Assembly (NCBI RefSeq): GCF_000227465.1
Contig: NC_016047.1
Location: 697,001 to 761,000, forward strand
Direction of reading: 5' to 3'
DNA from: Bacillus spizizenii TU-B-10
GTDB taxonomy: Bacteria; Bacillota; Bacilli; Bacillales; Bacillaceae
Length of the DNA: 64,000 nt
This document shows, one piece after another, positions 16,540 through 24,547 of the stretch (the stretch's first letter is position 1; each line of letters begins with the position of its first letter). Under the pieces are notes generated by a model. It was not told the DNA's origin. It was given only the letters and a program-made list of their open reading frames with translations, and searched no databases. A program made the translations under genes and the position numbers.

Positions 16540-17352
16540 TTATTTGATGGGCAGCAGGATTTCAGTCACATAATTGTCTAGATTATTTGTAATCCCATAA
16601 TCAATGAGTGTGATTTCGATTGAGTCTCCCGCTATCTCATAATGATGTTCGTTCATATATGCCAGTAACTGTTTGTAATATGGTTCGGCTTCTGGATGTG
16701 ACCCTTTAAACCTGATTTGCAGATAGTCTCTTGGAGGAAAAATGATTTCGGATGAAGTTTCTTCATTTTCATCTTCAAGAATCATGAATATGCTGGAATA
16801 TTTGTCGAACTGATTTGCTATTACATTTGCTGCTGAAATAGATAAACCGATCTTGCCTATAAATATATCCTCGTTCACATTCAGATGAGTTCTCAATTTG
16901 GCTAATGAATGTTCGATATCATGGCCGAGAATATACTCATGCTGTAAATAAGCCACACGTAATGCGGGAAGTTTGATTTTTGTAATGTGATGTAACGGCG
17001 TGTGGACGGCATCTTCTATTTGCATGATGCGGCGGGAGATCTTTTTTTCTATGCGTTCCAATTCTCTTTTTTTGCGATCAATTTCAGTTTGCTGGCTTTT
17101 CAGTAAATGAATCAGAGTGTTTGTATTTTGAGAATTATAAAAATCAAGAAGTTTATTGATTGGCAGGCCTAAAGCTCTCAAATACTTGATGGTATCCAAC
17201 CGCTCGAACTGTTGGGTAGAATAAAATCTATAGTTCGTATGCTCGTCTTTATATTCCGGTTTCAAAAGACCAATTTCATCATAGTACCTAAGCGCAGAGA
17301 CTTTCACATTGAATAGCTTTGAAACTTCTCCAATCGAAAAAAATTCCTTCAT
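16540..17352 (-). CDS. ydfL: MerR-family regulator with GyrI-like effector domain, YdfL
   Basis: A 270-residue regulator. The N-terminal MerR helix-turn-helix ([30 protein letters not shown]) is followed by a dimerising coiled coil (about 75-115). A C-terminal domain of about 150 residues resembles the BmrR/GyrI ligand-binding fold, which binds hydrophobic cations. The start is taken as the ATG at 17352, preceded by GAAAGG; an ATG at 17373 has no ribosome site. A perfect 10-bp palindrome lies about 55 bp upstream. Probable targets are its own gene and ydfK. Confidence 0.85.
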   Translation of the reverse strand: MKEFFSIGEVSKLFNVKVSALRYYDEIGLLKPEYKDEHTNYRFYSTQQFERLDTIKYLRALGLPINKLLDFYNSQNTNTLIHLLKSQQTEIDRKKRELERIEKKISRRIMQIEDAVHTPLHHITKIKLPALRVAYLQHEYILGHDIEHSLAKLRTHLNVNEDIFIGKIGLSISAANVIANQFDKYSSIFMILEDENEETSSEIIFPPRDYLQIRFKGSHPEAEPYYKQLLAYMNEHHYEIAGDSIEITLIDYGITNNLDNYVTEILLPIK

Positions 17353-17406
17353 TTTAACAACCTTTCTGTTCATATGATTTATACATTCACATTATATAGT
17401 AAGGCG

Positions 17407-17436
17407 CGATAATGTCCGAACAAATTGACATTATCG
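17407..17436 (-). promoter_or_regulatory. Palindromic operator upstream of ydfL
   Basis: CGATAATGTC and GACATTATCG are exact inverted repeats with a 10-base spacer. A TATAAT -10 for the minus strand lies at about 17395, so the palindrome overlaps the -35 and spacer zone, the normal place for a MerR operator. Confidence 0.65.
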
Positions 17437-17471
17437 AGGATAAAAAACATTTTTGAACAAACGGCATAAAG

Positions 17472-17500
17472 AAAAAGCTCCTTTTAAAAAGGAGCTTTTT
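17472..17500 (-). terminator. Terminator of ydfM
   Basis: A 13-bp stem, AAAAAGCTCCTTT / AAAGGAGCTTTTT, directly after the ydfM stop. Confidence 0.8.
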
Positions 17501-18393
17501 CATTCTTCAAAATAAGGATTCACATGGATGAGCACTTCTTCAACATCTGGAAACTGTCTTTTGATTTCATTTCGGATTTCGCGGGCAATATCGTGTCCCT
17601 GTTTAATCGTCAAATCATGATCCAAAGATAGACGGACATCAAGCAATTTATAGTGGCCATGTTCTCTCGCGCGGATTCTATCGATTCGCTTTACTTGATC
17701 ACATTGAAAAATAACAGCTTTATATTCCTCTATCAGCTCGGGAGCAACACTTTTCTCCATAAGAACATCAACAGACGGCCTGATTAATTCCATTGAAATC
17801 TTAAAAATAAGGTAAGCCACGATTGCACTGGCAATTGCATCGGCGTACAACAGATAGGACCATCCGCGGGTGTTTCCGACAATCGCCAATAGGACGCCGA
17901 TAAAAGCGGCAAGAGAGGCAACGATATCGCCTTTATGATCGTATGCAATCGCTATAATCGCTTTGCTGTTCCATTTTTCCCCCTGCTTTATGGAATAACG
18001 ATATAGGATCTCCTTAGCCACGTACGAAATCAGAGCTGCAAACAATGCGCTGTATTGTGGAACGCTTGGCCCTTCAACAAAGGACAGAATCGCTTCTATT
18101 AGGATATAAACGGATACGACCACTAAGATAATTCCTACAATCGCCTCACTAATGACTTCAGCTTTTCCATGCCCAAAAGGATGGTCTTGATCAGGCGGTT
18201 TATTGGAAATGCCGATCACTGCCAGGACAGCAATCGAAGCAACGACATCCGCTGCGGAATGGATTCCGTCTGCAAAAACAGCTTCACTATCGCCTATCAG
18301 CCCAAAAAAGACCTTTCCTGCCATTAAGATCAGATTGGCTATCAATGCAATCAAAGCAACCTTTTTGCTTATTTGTTCTCTTTCACTTGCCAT
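17500..18393 (-). CDS. ydfM: Cation diffusion facilitator YdfM
   Basis: A 297-residue CDF transporter with six membrane helices. The metal-site motif HSAADV (FADGIHSAADVVAS) is in helix 2 and DHKGD (AYDHKGDIVASLAAF) in helix 5. A cytoplasmic C-terminal domain of about 85 residues ends ...PDVEEVLIHVNPYFEE. Members exchange Zn, Fe, Mn or Co ions for protons; the metal here is unknown. The ATG has AGGAGG six bases upstream. It is monocistronic, ended by the hairpin at 17472. Confidence 0.9.
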   Translation of the reverse strand: MASEREQISKKVALIALIANLILMAGKVFFGLIGDSEAVFADGIHSAADVVASIAVLAVIGISNKPPDQDHPFGHGKAEVISEAIVGIILVVVSVYILIEAILSFVEGPSVPQYSALFAALISYVAKEILYRYSIKQGEKWNSKAIIAIAYDHKGDIVASLAAFIGVLLAIVGNTRGWSYLLYADAIASAIVAYLIFKISMELIRPSVDVLMEKSVAPELIEEYKAVIFQCDQVKRIDRIRAREHGHYKLLDVRLSLDHDLTIKQGHDIAREIRNEIKRQFPDVEEVLIHVNPYFEE

Positions 18394-18672
18394 TTTTTCC
18401 TCCTATAAAACTGCACAAAAAAATAGGAGTGCTTTTTATTCGCTCTCCGTATCCTTTCTTGTGTAATCACTTTGCTTATCATACCAATTCCATTTCGAGT
18501 GGGTCTATAGCAACGTTGTTTCCTGTTTACTAATAAATAAGGTGAAAGAAAAAAAGTTGGAGCCGGGCTAAAAGATCACACAGCAAACAAATAGGTTCTT
18601 ATGTAACAAGCGGTGATGGTCAACTAAAATTCTGCTTCAGTGAAAAATTTCCACTTCATTTTTAAAAACCTG

Positions 18673-18719
18673 TTGACATTAGAATATCCGTGTTTTATTA
18701 TTATCTCATATTCAAGATA
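18673..18719 (+). promoter_or_regulatory. mhqNOP promoter with MhqR-like operator at the start point
   Basis: TTGACA (18673-18678), 17 bases, then TATTAT (18696-18701) form a strong sigma-A promoter. Immediately downstream TATCTCATATTCAAGATA (18702-18719) is an imperfect copy of the MhqR palindrome and would cover the transcription start. Confidence 0.75.
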
Positions 18720-18840
18720 TTTTAATTCAAGATAAATTGCCAACGATCAAGCGTAAACCTGCGTGTTGCTGAATAATGTAGAGAATCTCAATCATTGTAA
18801 GTTCTTTTGAATTTCTGCAAGGTGATTTTTTATAAAGTAA

Positions 18841-18858
18841 TATCTCGAATTCGAGATA
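18841..18858 (+). promoter_or_regulatory. Perfect MhqR operator before mhqN
   Basis: TATCTCGAATTCGAGATA is a perfect 18-bp palindrome matching the MhqR box known for mhqNOP, mhqED and mhqA. It lies 18 bp before the mhqN ATG, inside the transcribed leader. Confidence 0.88.
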
Positions 18859-18875
18859 AAAGGGGTGTATCGTAA

Positions 18876-19496
18876 ATGACTGAATTTTCACAGCTAGTCA
18901 AAGAAAGAAGATCTGCAAGCAACTTCCTTCCAGATCATCCAATCACGAAAGATGAACTTAATGAGATGTTTGAATTGGTTGCATTGGCTCCATCGGCTTT
19001 TAATTTGCAGCATACAAAATATGTGACGGTTCTAGACCCGGATGTAAAAGAAAAGCTGAAACAGGCCGCAAACGGACAATATAAAGTGTTTAGCTCATCT
19101 GCGGTTCTTTTGGTATTAGGGGATAAGCAGGCATATCAGCAAGCGGCTGACATCTATGAAGGATTAAAGGTGTTAGGGATATTAAATAAGCAAGAGTATG
19201 ATTACATGGTTCAAGACACCGTTTCGTTTTATGAAAACAGGGGAGAACAATTTAAGAGAGATGAGGCGATAAGGAATGCTTCACTTTCAGCGATGATGTT
19301 TATGCTGAGCGCTAAGGAAAAAGGCTGGGATACCTGCCCTATGATCGGCTTTGATGCGGAAGCCGTGAAACAGATTTTGAATATAGATGATCAATTTGAG
19401 GTTGTCATGATGATTACAATTGGGAAAGAAAAAACAGAGAGCAGAAGGCCGCGCGGCTATCGGAAGCCTGTAAATGAGTTTGTCGAGTATATCTAA
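18876..19496 (+). CDS. mhqN: Nitroreductase-family protein MhqN
   Basis: A 206-residue FMN-dependent nitroreductase-fold enzyme: VKERRSASNFLPDHPI at the N-terminus, ALAPSAFNLQHTKYVTV for the flavin site, and a C-terminal GKEKTESRRPRGYRKP. In B. subtilis it belongs to the mhqNOP (ydfNOP) operon, induced by quinones, catechol and diamide through MhqR. It probably reduces quinones or nitroaromatics. The ATG at 18876 has AAAAGGGG upstream. mhqO follows after 26 bases. Confidence 0.9.
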   Translation: MTEFSQLVKERRSASNFLPDHPITKDELNEMFELVALAPSAFNLQHTKYVTVLDPDVKEKLKQAANGQYKVFSSSAVLLVLGDKQAYQQAADIYEGLKVLGILNKQEYDYMVQDTVSFYENRGEQFKRDEAIRNASLSAMMFMLSAKEKGWDTCPMIGFDAEAVKQILNIDDQFEVVMMITIGKEKTESRRPRGYRKPVNEFVEYI

Positions 19497-19522
19497 ATGA
19501 ACGTTTAAAGGAGCGGATAAAA

Positions 19523-20467
19523 ATGGCTAAAAAAACGATGGGAATCCATCATATTACAGCAATTGTCGGTCACCCTCAAGAAAACGCAGATTTCTACGCA
19601 GGAGTCCTGGGGCTTCGATTGGTCAAGCAAACGGTCAATTTTGATGATCCAGGCACGTATCATCTTTATTTTGGAAATGAAGGCGGGAAGCCGGGAACAA
19701 TCATCACCTTCTTTCCGTGGGCGGGAGCCCGCCGAGGCATCATTGGAGATGGGCAAGTTGGCGTGACTTCTTATGTGGTGCCGAAGGGAGCTTTGGCTTT
19801 TTGGGAAAAGAGACTTGAAAAGTTCAACGTTCCATACACCAAAATCGAGCGTTTTGGAGAACAATATGTAGAATTTGATGATCCGCACGGCCTGCATGTA
19901 GAAATCGTGGAAAGAGAAGAAGGAGAAGCCAATACGTGGACGTTCGGAGATGTAACACCTGATGTTGCCATTAAAGGCTTTGGCGGTGCAACCCTGTTAT
20001 CAGCGCAGCCTGATAAAACCGCTGAGCTATTAGAAAACATCATGGGGCTGGAACGAGTCGGCATGGAAGGAGACTTCGTTCGTTATCGTTCTGCCGGTGA
20101 TATCGGAAATGTGATTGACCTTAAATTAACGCCTATTGGCCGCGGGCAAATGGGAGTCGGCACGGTGCATCACATCGCTTGGCGTGCTAGCGATGACGAA
20201 GATCAATTAGATTGGCAAAGATATATTGCTTCTCACGGATACGGTGTGACTCCTGTTCGGGATAGAAACTATTTTAATGCGATTTACTTCAGAGAACATG
20301 GGGAAATTCTGTTTGAAATCGCAACTGATCCGCCGGGCTTTGCACATGATGAATCACCAGAAACAATGGGTGGGAAATTGATGCTGCCTGTGCAGTATGA
20401 ACCGCATCGAACACAAATTGAACAAGGGCTGCTGCCGTTTGAAGTGAGAGAGTTGGATGGATTTTAA
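19523..20467 (+). CDS. mhqO: Glyoxalase-fold ring-cleavage dioxygenase MhqO
   Basis: A 314-residue protein of two vicinal oxygen chelate domains. The first starts GIHHITAIVGHPQENADFYAG; the second has GVGTVHHIAWRASDDEDQLDW. Metal ligands are probably His in HHITA, His in VHHIAW and the Glu in GEILFEIATDPPGF. Related MhqA/E/O enzymes open hydroquinone rings or remove thiol adducts. It sits second in the operon and is expressed from the MhqR-controlled promoter. The ATG has AAAGGAG ten bases upstream. Confidence 0.9.
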   Translation: MAKKTMGIHHITAIVGHPQENADFYAGVLGLRLVKQTVNFDDPGTYHLYFGNEGGKPGTIITFFPWAGARRGIIGDGQVGVTSYVVPKGALAFWEKRLEKFNVPYTKIERFGEQYVEFDDPHGLHVEIVEREEGEANTWTFGDVTPDVAIKGFGGATLLSAQPDKTAELLENIMGLERVGMEGDFVRYRSAGDIGNVIDLKLTPIGRGQMGVGTVHHIAWRASDDEDQLDWQRYIASHGYGVTPVRDRNYFNAIYFREHGEILFEIATDPPGFAHDESPETMGGKLMLPVQYEPHRTQIEQGLLPFEVRELDGF

Positions 20468-20597
20468 TGAATGCTGACGCATGATGAAAATAAAAGGCAT
20501 ATATTCAACAGATGATTGCTGGACGGTACTGGCGGCAAAGAATCAGACTGGTGCCTTTCAGCATATCATGTTACATGAAAAATAAGGAGAGATAAAA

Positions 20598-20987
20598 ATG
20601 GAAGATGCAGGACTATTGCTTATTCGTATTATGATTGGTGTGGTGTTTCTGTTTTATGGATCACAAAAATTATTCGGCTGGTTTGGCGGATACGGGATTA
20701 AAGGAACCGGACAATGGTTCGAGTCAATTGGGGTTAAACCAGGTAACGTCGCGGCCGCTTTATCAGGTCTTGGGGAATTAGTAAGCGGAATTCTATTTAT
20801 TTTAGGTGTGTTCCTCCCGCTTGGAGCTGCTATCATCACGATCATTATGTTAGGTGCTATCGTAAAAGTCCATGGAGCGAAAGGATTTGCGAATGGCGCC
20901 GGCGGTTTTGAATATAACGTGGTGCTGATTGCAGTCTCCATCGGGGTTGCACTCATCGGTTCAGGGGCTTACGCTTTGCATTTTTAA
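20598..20987 (+). CDS. mhqP: DoxX-family membrane protein MhqP
   Basis: A 129-residue protein with four membrane helices of the DoxX family ([32 protein letters not shown]-type C-terminal helix [16 protein letters not shown]). It is the third gene of mhqNOP; a link to membrane quinone reduction has been proposed for DoxX proteins. It begins 130 bp after mhqO with AAGGAGAG before the ATG. That gap holds no gene I can support. Confidence 0.88.
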   Translation: MEDAGLLLIRIMIGVVFLFYGSQKLFGWFGGYGIKGTGQWFESIGVKPGNVAAALSGLGELVSGILFILGVFLPLGAAIITIIMLGAIVKVHGAKGFANGAGGFEYNVVLIAVSIGVALIGSGAYALHF

Positions 20988-21000
20988 TACGAAAGTATCT

Positions 21001-21040
21001 AAGAACAGTTACCGGCATGCGGTAACTGTTCTTTTGTTTT
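21001..21040 (+). terminator. Terminator of mhqNOP
   Basis: A 14-bp perfect stem, AAGAACAGTTACCG / CGGTAACTGTTCTT, with a 5-base loop, then TTGTTTT. Confidence 0.9.
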
Positions 21041-21057
21041 GCGATTTTCGGGCAAAC

Positions 21058-21094
21058 TTGCAGGTACCCTGCAAAGCAAAAAAGCGGATATAAT
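21058..21094 (+). promoter_or_regulatory. Near-perfect palindrome and -10 element upstream of ydfQ
   Basis: TTGCAGGTACCCTGCAA is palindromic apart from the centre, and a TATAAT follows at 21089-21094. It is a possible operator-promoter for ydfQ; no consensus -35 at ideal spacing was found. Confidence 0.4.
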
Positions 21095-21173
21095 AAATAT
21101 AAATGTGTATAGTGAATGATACGTATCGATGAGCTTGGTCATGAAAGACAGACCAATTTGAAGGAGTAAATGG

Positions 21174-21512
21174 ATGAAAGAGATGACAGAATTACATTCA
21201 TTAGATGCTATAGAGAATTTTATTAAACAGCATCAATTCAGTTTTATCTATATATCAAGGCCCGGCTGTACAGTATGTCACGCTGTTCTGCCGCAGCTCA
21301 GAATAGTCTTGGATCAGTTTCCAAATATCACATTGGGGCATATCAATGCTGACGATGTAGAAGAGGTCGCCGGCAGATTTTCAGTCTTCACCGTCCCTGT
21401 GCTTCTTTTGTTCATCGATGGGACTGAGTTTCTGAGAGAAGCCCGTTTTGTTCATTTTGAACAGCTCGAAGAAAGGCTGAAAAGGGTTTATCGGTTATAT
21501 GAAGATGAATAA
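21174..21512 (+). CDS. ydfQ: Thioredoxin-like protein YdfQ
   Basis: A 112-residue thioredoxin-fold protein with active-site pair Cys32-Thr-Val-Cys35 (SRPGCTVCHAVLP), a cis-proline loop (FSVFTVPVLLLF) and typical helices. No signal peptide is present, so it is cytoplasmic. It is likely a thiol-disulfide oxidoreductase of unknown partner. The ATG at 21174 has GAAGGAGT nine bases before it. Confidence 0.88.
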   Translation: MKEMTELHSLDAIENFIKQHQFSFIYISRPGCTVCHAVLPQLRIVLDQFPNITLGHINADDVEEVAGRFSVFTVPVLLLFIDGTEFLREARFVHFEQLEERLKRVYRLYEDE

Positions 21513-21615
21513 AGCTTTACGCTTTCCAAATGAAAAGGAGCTTTCTGAAATTGGGCTGGAGCAAATGAATCAATATGTTCTGCATTATAGAATGAGGATC
21601 AATCATGGGATATAA
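21499..21615 (+). CDS. Short overlapping frame after ydfQ (38 aa), doubtful
   Basis: An ATG inside the ydfQ end opens a 38-residue frame beginning MKMNKALRFPNEKELSEIGL and ending HYRMRINHGI, overlapping the ydfQ stop by 14 bases. The composition is protein-like (amphipathic helix). The same frame continues past the stop with VIDPSAYQYSSLHHIFSSHPVEYLGLA, so this may be the start of a decayed gene. Coupling to ydfQ is possible. I cannot name a family. Confidence 0.3.
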   Translation: MKMNKALRFPNEKELSEIGLEQMNQYVLHYRMRINHGI

Positions 21616-21755
21616 GTGATTGATCCATCAGCATATCAGTATTCCTCACTTCATCATATTTTCAGCAGCCATCCTGTGGAATATCTTGGGCTTGCATAGA
21701 AACATCACATCAAATCCAGCAAAATCATTTCTAAACAAACCAATAAGTGAAGCAA

Positions 21756-21798
21756 AAAAAGGGTGTTACAAGGTGTAGCATCCTTTTTGATTTTTTAG
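21756..21798 (+). terminator. Terminator upstream of the 21.9-kb gene pair
   Basis: AAAAAGGGTGTTAC / GTAGCATCCTTTTT forms a 14-bp stem with two G-T pairs, then GATTTTTT. It closes the ydfQ transcript. Confidence 0.75.
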
Positions 21799-21874
21799 AA
21801 ACAGTAATATTCAAATGACCATTCGACACTTTGTATACAATTAGCATCCATAGTGTAGGAAAGGGGCTTTATGA

Positions 21875-22243
21875 ATGAAGAGCAAAGATGTTAAGAAAGA
21901 AGGGCATCATCGTGGGGATCGTCACAGGGGCAGAGGCGGTTCACAGCATCATGGACCAAAAACTTTTCGCCGCGGCAGGGCCATTGCCTTTTTAGAGATG
22001 ATGCATTTGAAGCGCGCGACTATTAAGCAGCAGTTAGAACAGCCGGAATTCCAATCTATCCAGCAAATGCTTGTCGGCGAATTAAAAGCCATTGATATGG
22101 TGATCAACGAATTTATCCAGTTATTTGAAATACATGAAAGTGAAGCAAAGGATGTATCCGGAAAAGGTGAAGATACAGAGGCATCTTCAGAAAATGGAGA
22201 GAAAGGAAAGGAACCGAATGAAACAAATGAACAGTTATATTGA
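21875..22243 (+). CDS. Conserved small charged protein upstream of an O-methyltransferase
   Basis: A 122-residue soluble protein. The first 35 residues are rich in His, Arg, Lys and Gly (HHRGDRHRGRGGSQHHGP). The middle, RRGRAIAFLEMMHLKRATIKQQLEQPEFQSIQQMLVGELKAIDMVINEFIQLFEIHE, is a predicted long helix, and the tail is acidic. I do not know the function; the helix could mediate protein contact. Its end overlaps the start of the broken O-methyltransferase, so they were one operon. Ribosome site GGAAAGGGG precedes the ATG. Confidence 0.7.
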   Translation: MKSKDVKKEGHHRGDRHRGRGGSQHHGPKTFRRGRAIAFLEMMHLKRATIKQQLEQPEFQSIQQMLVGELKAIDMVINEFIQLFEIHESEAKDVSGKGEDTEASSENGEKGKEPNETNEQLY

Positions 22244-22857
22244 TTCGTGTTTTCTAATGAAGATGATCTTTTGGAAGAAGTGGTTTCGTCCATCAAAGAA
22301 AATGGTATGCCTTCTATATCTGTATCTCCTTCTGCTGGAAAGCTGCACACCATGCTTGTGTCCATTTCAGGCGCCAAACATGTTCTGGAGATTGGGGCAC
22401 TCGGGGGGGGGATAGCGGAATTTGCCTTGCCAGAGGATTCGGGAAAGAAGGAACCTTAACCTCTCTTGAATTAAAGAAGGAATATGCCGAGTTAGCGCAC
22501 AGCAATCTAACAAAAGCCGCCTTTGGCGGTCAAGTCACATATATGACAGGTGCTGCGTTGCAAAGCCTTGAACAATTGGTCAAAAGTGATAAGCGATTTG
22601 ATTTTTTCTTTATCGATGCTGACAAAGGGAATTATGAACAGTACTTGACACATTGCATTGAGCTTGCAAAGCCAGGTGCTGTCATTGTTGCAGATAATGT
22701 GCTTGCAGGTGGCAGTGTGGCAGATCAAAAAGGCTGCACCCCGGCGCCATACAGAAGTCATGAGGACATTCAATAAAACAGTGGCTCAGCATCCTCAGCT
22801 GGAATCCCTGCTGATCCCAATCGGCGACGGAATGACTGTTTCAAAAGTAAAGAAATA
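22218..22857 (+). pseudogene. O-methyltransferase family 3 gene with three frameshifts
   Basis: The reading passes through several frames: MNSYIDS, then VFSNEDDLLEEVVSSIKENG..AGKLHTMLVSISGAKHVLEIGAL, then TSLELKKEYAELAHSNLTKAAFGGQ..DFFFIDADKGNYEQYLTHCIELAKPGAVIVADNVLAGG, then HTEVMRTFNKTVAQHPQLESLLIPIGDGMTVSKVKK. Motifs VLEIG (SAM binding) and FIDADK are those of class I O-methyltransferases related to YrrM and CCoAOMT. Shifts lie near 22245, at a nine-G run (22403-22411), and near 22725. All pieces survive, so decay is recent, or the G-run is unstable. Confidence 0.85.
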
Positions 22858-22931
22858 AACGAAAAACACCTGAGTGATTTCCTGACAAAAGGTGAGATAC
22901 AAAAGCTGGAGAGGCACTTTCATCAAAATGT

Positions 22932-23174
22932 TTAAGAATTGGCTAAAAGCTTTTGGATAAGCTCTTGAAGTGAGTTTATCACTTGTTGACTCGAATATTG
23001 ACTATTGGTGGAGCTTGTTTGACTAAAAAGGTTATATTGAAAAACAATTCCCTTATTCGATCCACCAACACCGGATTCTGATTTAGACATCGTTAGCGGA
23101 CTGATAGAAAATGCGCCGCCAGTATTCGAGACGCTGTTTCCAGAAATCGAATGAATATTTGGATGTTTGTCCAT
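22932..23174 (-). CDS. Small Gly/Ser/Asn-rich protein, possibly spore GerPF-like
   Basis: An 80-residue protein, MDKHPNIHSISGNSVSNTGG then AFSISPLTMSKSESGVGGSNKG. The pattern of short repeated strand-like segments with SNTG is reminiscent of the GerPA/GerPF and YdgA/YdgB spore proteins encoded 1.2 kb away, but similarity is weak. A short amphipathic helix ends it. AGAGGAGA stands nine bases before the ATG. It reads in the same direction as the spore cluster. Confidence 0.55.
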   Translation of the reverse strand: MDKHPNIHSISGNSVSNTGGAFSISPLTMSKSESGVGGSNKGIVFQYNLFSQTSSTNSQYSSQQVINSLQELIQKLLANS

Positions 23175-23261
23175 TATATTTCTCCTCTCTCTGTATGAAC
23201 TGCTTATTAGTTTACTCAGCGTGAGGATCGATTGGTTAAACGAAACGGTAAAAAATAACGT

Positions 23262-23298
23262 GAAAAAATCGAAAAGACGTCCAAAACAGGCGTCTTTT
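23262..23298 (-). terminator. Terminator after the DUF421 remnant
   Basis: AAAAGACG / CGTCTTTT with an additional CC/GG pair and a short loop; on the minus strand it is followed by CGATTTTTT. Confidence 0.7.
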
Positions 23299-23299
23299 A

Positions 23300-23694
23300 A
23301 TGCGGCTTATGAGGACTTGGTTTTACATTCTCATTGATTTTATCTATTCTAACCCTAACTGGCCGTTTGCTTCTAATGTCGCTTTTTTGACATCCGGTAG
23401 GTACTCTCTGAAGTCTCAGTTGCATTTCAAGCTGATCAGCTGTAAGCCTCATTTTTTTAAGTTTTCTGTATGTACATGTCTATTATCAATAACGATTCTC
23501 GCTTTTCCAGTTAGCCTTCACTTGAAGCCATTACATAAAGAGAGCAATCGTAAAGATTGCAGCTGCGATCAGTGTTTTGATGAGGTTGTGTTCGATGATG
23601 GGCTGAACGATAATCGTTCCGATAGAAATCCCGACATTCTCAGCAAGATGACATCAGATATAATGAGAACAAAATCTTCCCAAGTAAAGTTCAT
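23300..23694 (-). pseudogene. DUF421 (YdfS/YdfR-type) membrane protein remnant
   Basis: On the minus strand an ATG at 23694 opens [22 protein letters not shown]. After a frame change [28 protein letters not shown] follows, then an in-frame stop before WLQVKANW, and later KKMRLTADQLEMQLRLQ and a SKRPVR/LEANGQLG tail in other frames. This order is that of UPF0702/DUF421 membrane proteins. About half of the full length survives. Position between ydfQ and cotP fits ydfR/ydfS of B. subtilis. Confidence 0.75.
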
Positions 23695-23847
23695 ACTACC
23701 ACTTGACCAGTTTAATTTAGATTTCTTTGAAATCCGAAAGGGTGGTCATTCATTCGTATAAGAATACCGGGCGGGTTCATTTGAGGATCATATTCACAGT
23801 CTCTCAACCATGACTGATTGTTGATTAGATGGTATAAATGTATCTTA

Positions 23848-24279
23848 TTAAAGCCCTTTATCAAACGCGATGGTTTCGACTTGTCTTGGGTACGAAATGT
23901 GAAGAAGCCCGTTTAACAGCTGAAGCTGCAATAAATGGGATTCGGTGGCTTCAGGAAGATGAATCGTGCGCTCAATTTCGCCGTAATACCGTTCACGCAG
24001 CACCTCCATTTCGGCGGGAAAAACAGGCGTGATCGTTCCTTTGATCAGCAGCTGGGTTTTAGATATTAAGCGGATCGTTAATTCCTCTTCATACACACCG
24101 GGCATTTCCACAATGATAAAATTATTCTCTTCATCTTGATAAAAGTCATAAACGAACGTATAAGTATCGGAATCAAAAAATTGTTCTGGGGCTTTATGCT
24201 TGAGCACATTTGTCCAAAAATCACTTTGCTTATATTCATTCGTAATCTCAAGCCATTTTCGTATTTTTTCGATATCCAT
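23848..24279 (-). CDS. cotP: Spore coat protein CotP (Hsp20/alpha-crystallin family)
   Basis: A 143-residue protein with a C-terminal HSP20-like beta sandwich: NNFIIVEMPGVYEEELTIRLISKTQLLIKGTI and ERTIHLPEATESHLLQLQLLNGLLHISYP. The short C-terminal tail lacks the usual IXI motif. CotP is a spore coat component in B. subtilis. It is the last gene of a minus-strand set with ydgB and ydgA, 12 bases after ydgA. AAGGAG lies nine bases before the ATG. Confidence 0.9.
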   Translation of the reverse strand: MDIEKIRKWLEITNEYKQSDFWTNVLKHKAPEQFFDSDTYTFVYDFYQDEENNFIIVEMPGVYEEELTIRLISKTQLLIKGTITPVFPAEMEVLRERYYGEIERTIHLPEATESHLLQLQLLNGLLHISYPRQVETIAFDKGL

Positions 24280-24291
24280 ATGACGTTCTCC

Positions 24292-24534
24292 TTATATTTG
24301 ATTTGCAATTGGTGCAGAAAAATTTCCGATTTTGTCTTGGTCACTGACGTCAGTATCAAGATTTCCAGTGTTTAAAAGCGAAGAAGAAGGCGAAAAATCC
24401 CCTAAAGAAAAGTTTGCTCCAAAATACTTGCTGTTCGCTGTATGACTGTTATGCAAAGTTGGACCGATATCCACATTCCCGTTTTGCGTAACTCCATTAA
24501 CCTTAATATTCGCGATATTAATTTGATATGGCAT
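24292..24534 (-). CDS. ydgA: Spore GerPF-like protein YdgA
   Basis: An 80-residue protein of the GerPA/GerPF family: INIANIKVNGVTQNGNVDIGPTLHNSHTANSKYFGANFSLGD, then DTDVSDQDKIGN, which parallels the GerPF end (DSDVADQDQIG). GerP proteins sit in the spore coat and help germinants reach their receptors. It lies 13 bases after ydgB and before cotP, so a sporulation-specific operon (sigma-E/K, GerE) is likely. AAGGGG precedes the ATG. Confidence 0.82.
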   Translation of the reverse strand: MPYQINIANIKVNGVTQNGNVDIGPTLHNSHTANSKYFGANFSLGDFSPSSSLLNTGNLDTDVSDQDKIGNFSAPIANQI

Positions 24535-24547
24535 AAACGATACCCCT

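Noticed and set aside
23300-23761. 153-aa plus-strand frame with many Cys and Phe
   Set aside because: The minus strand carries recognisable DUF421 fragments here, so the plus frame is a shadow.
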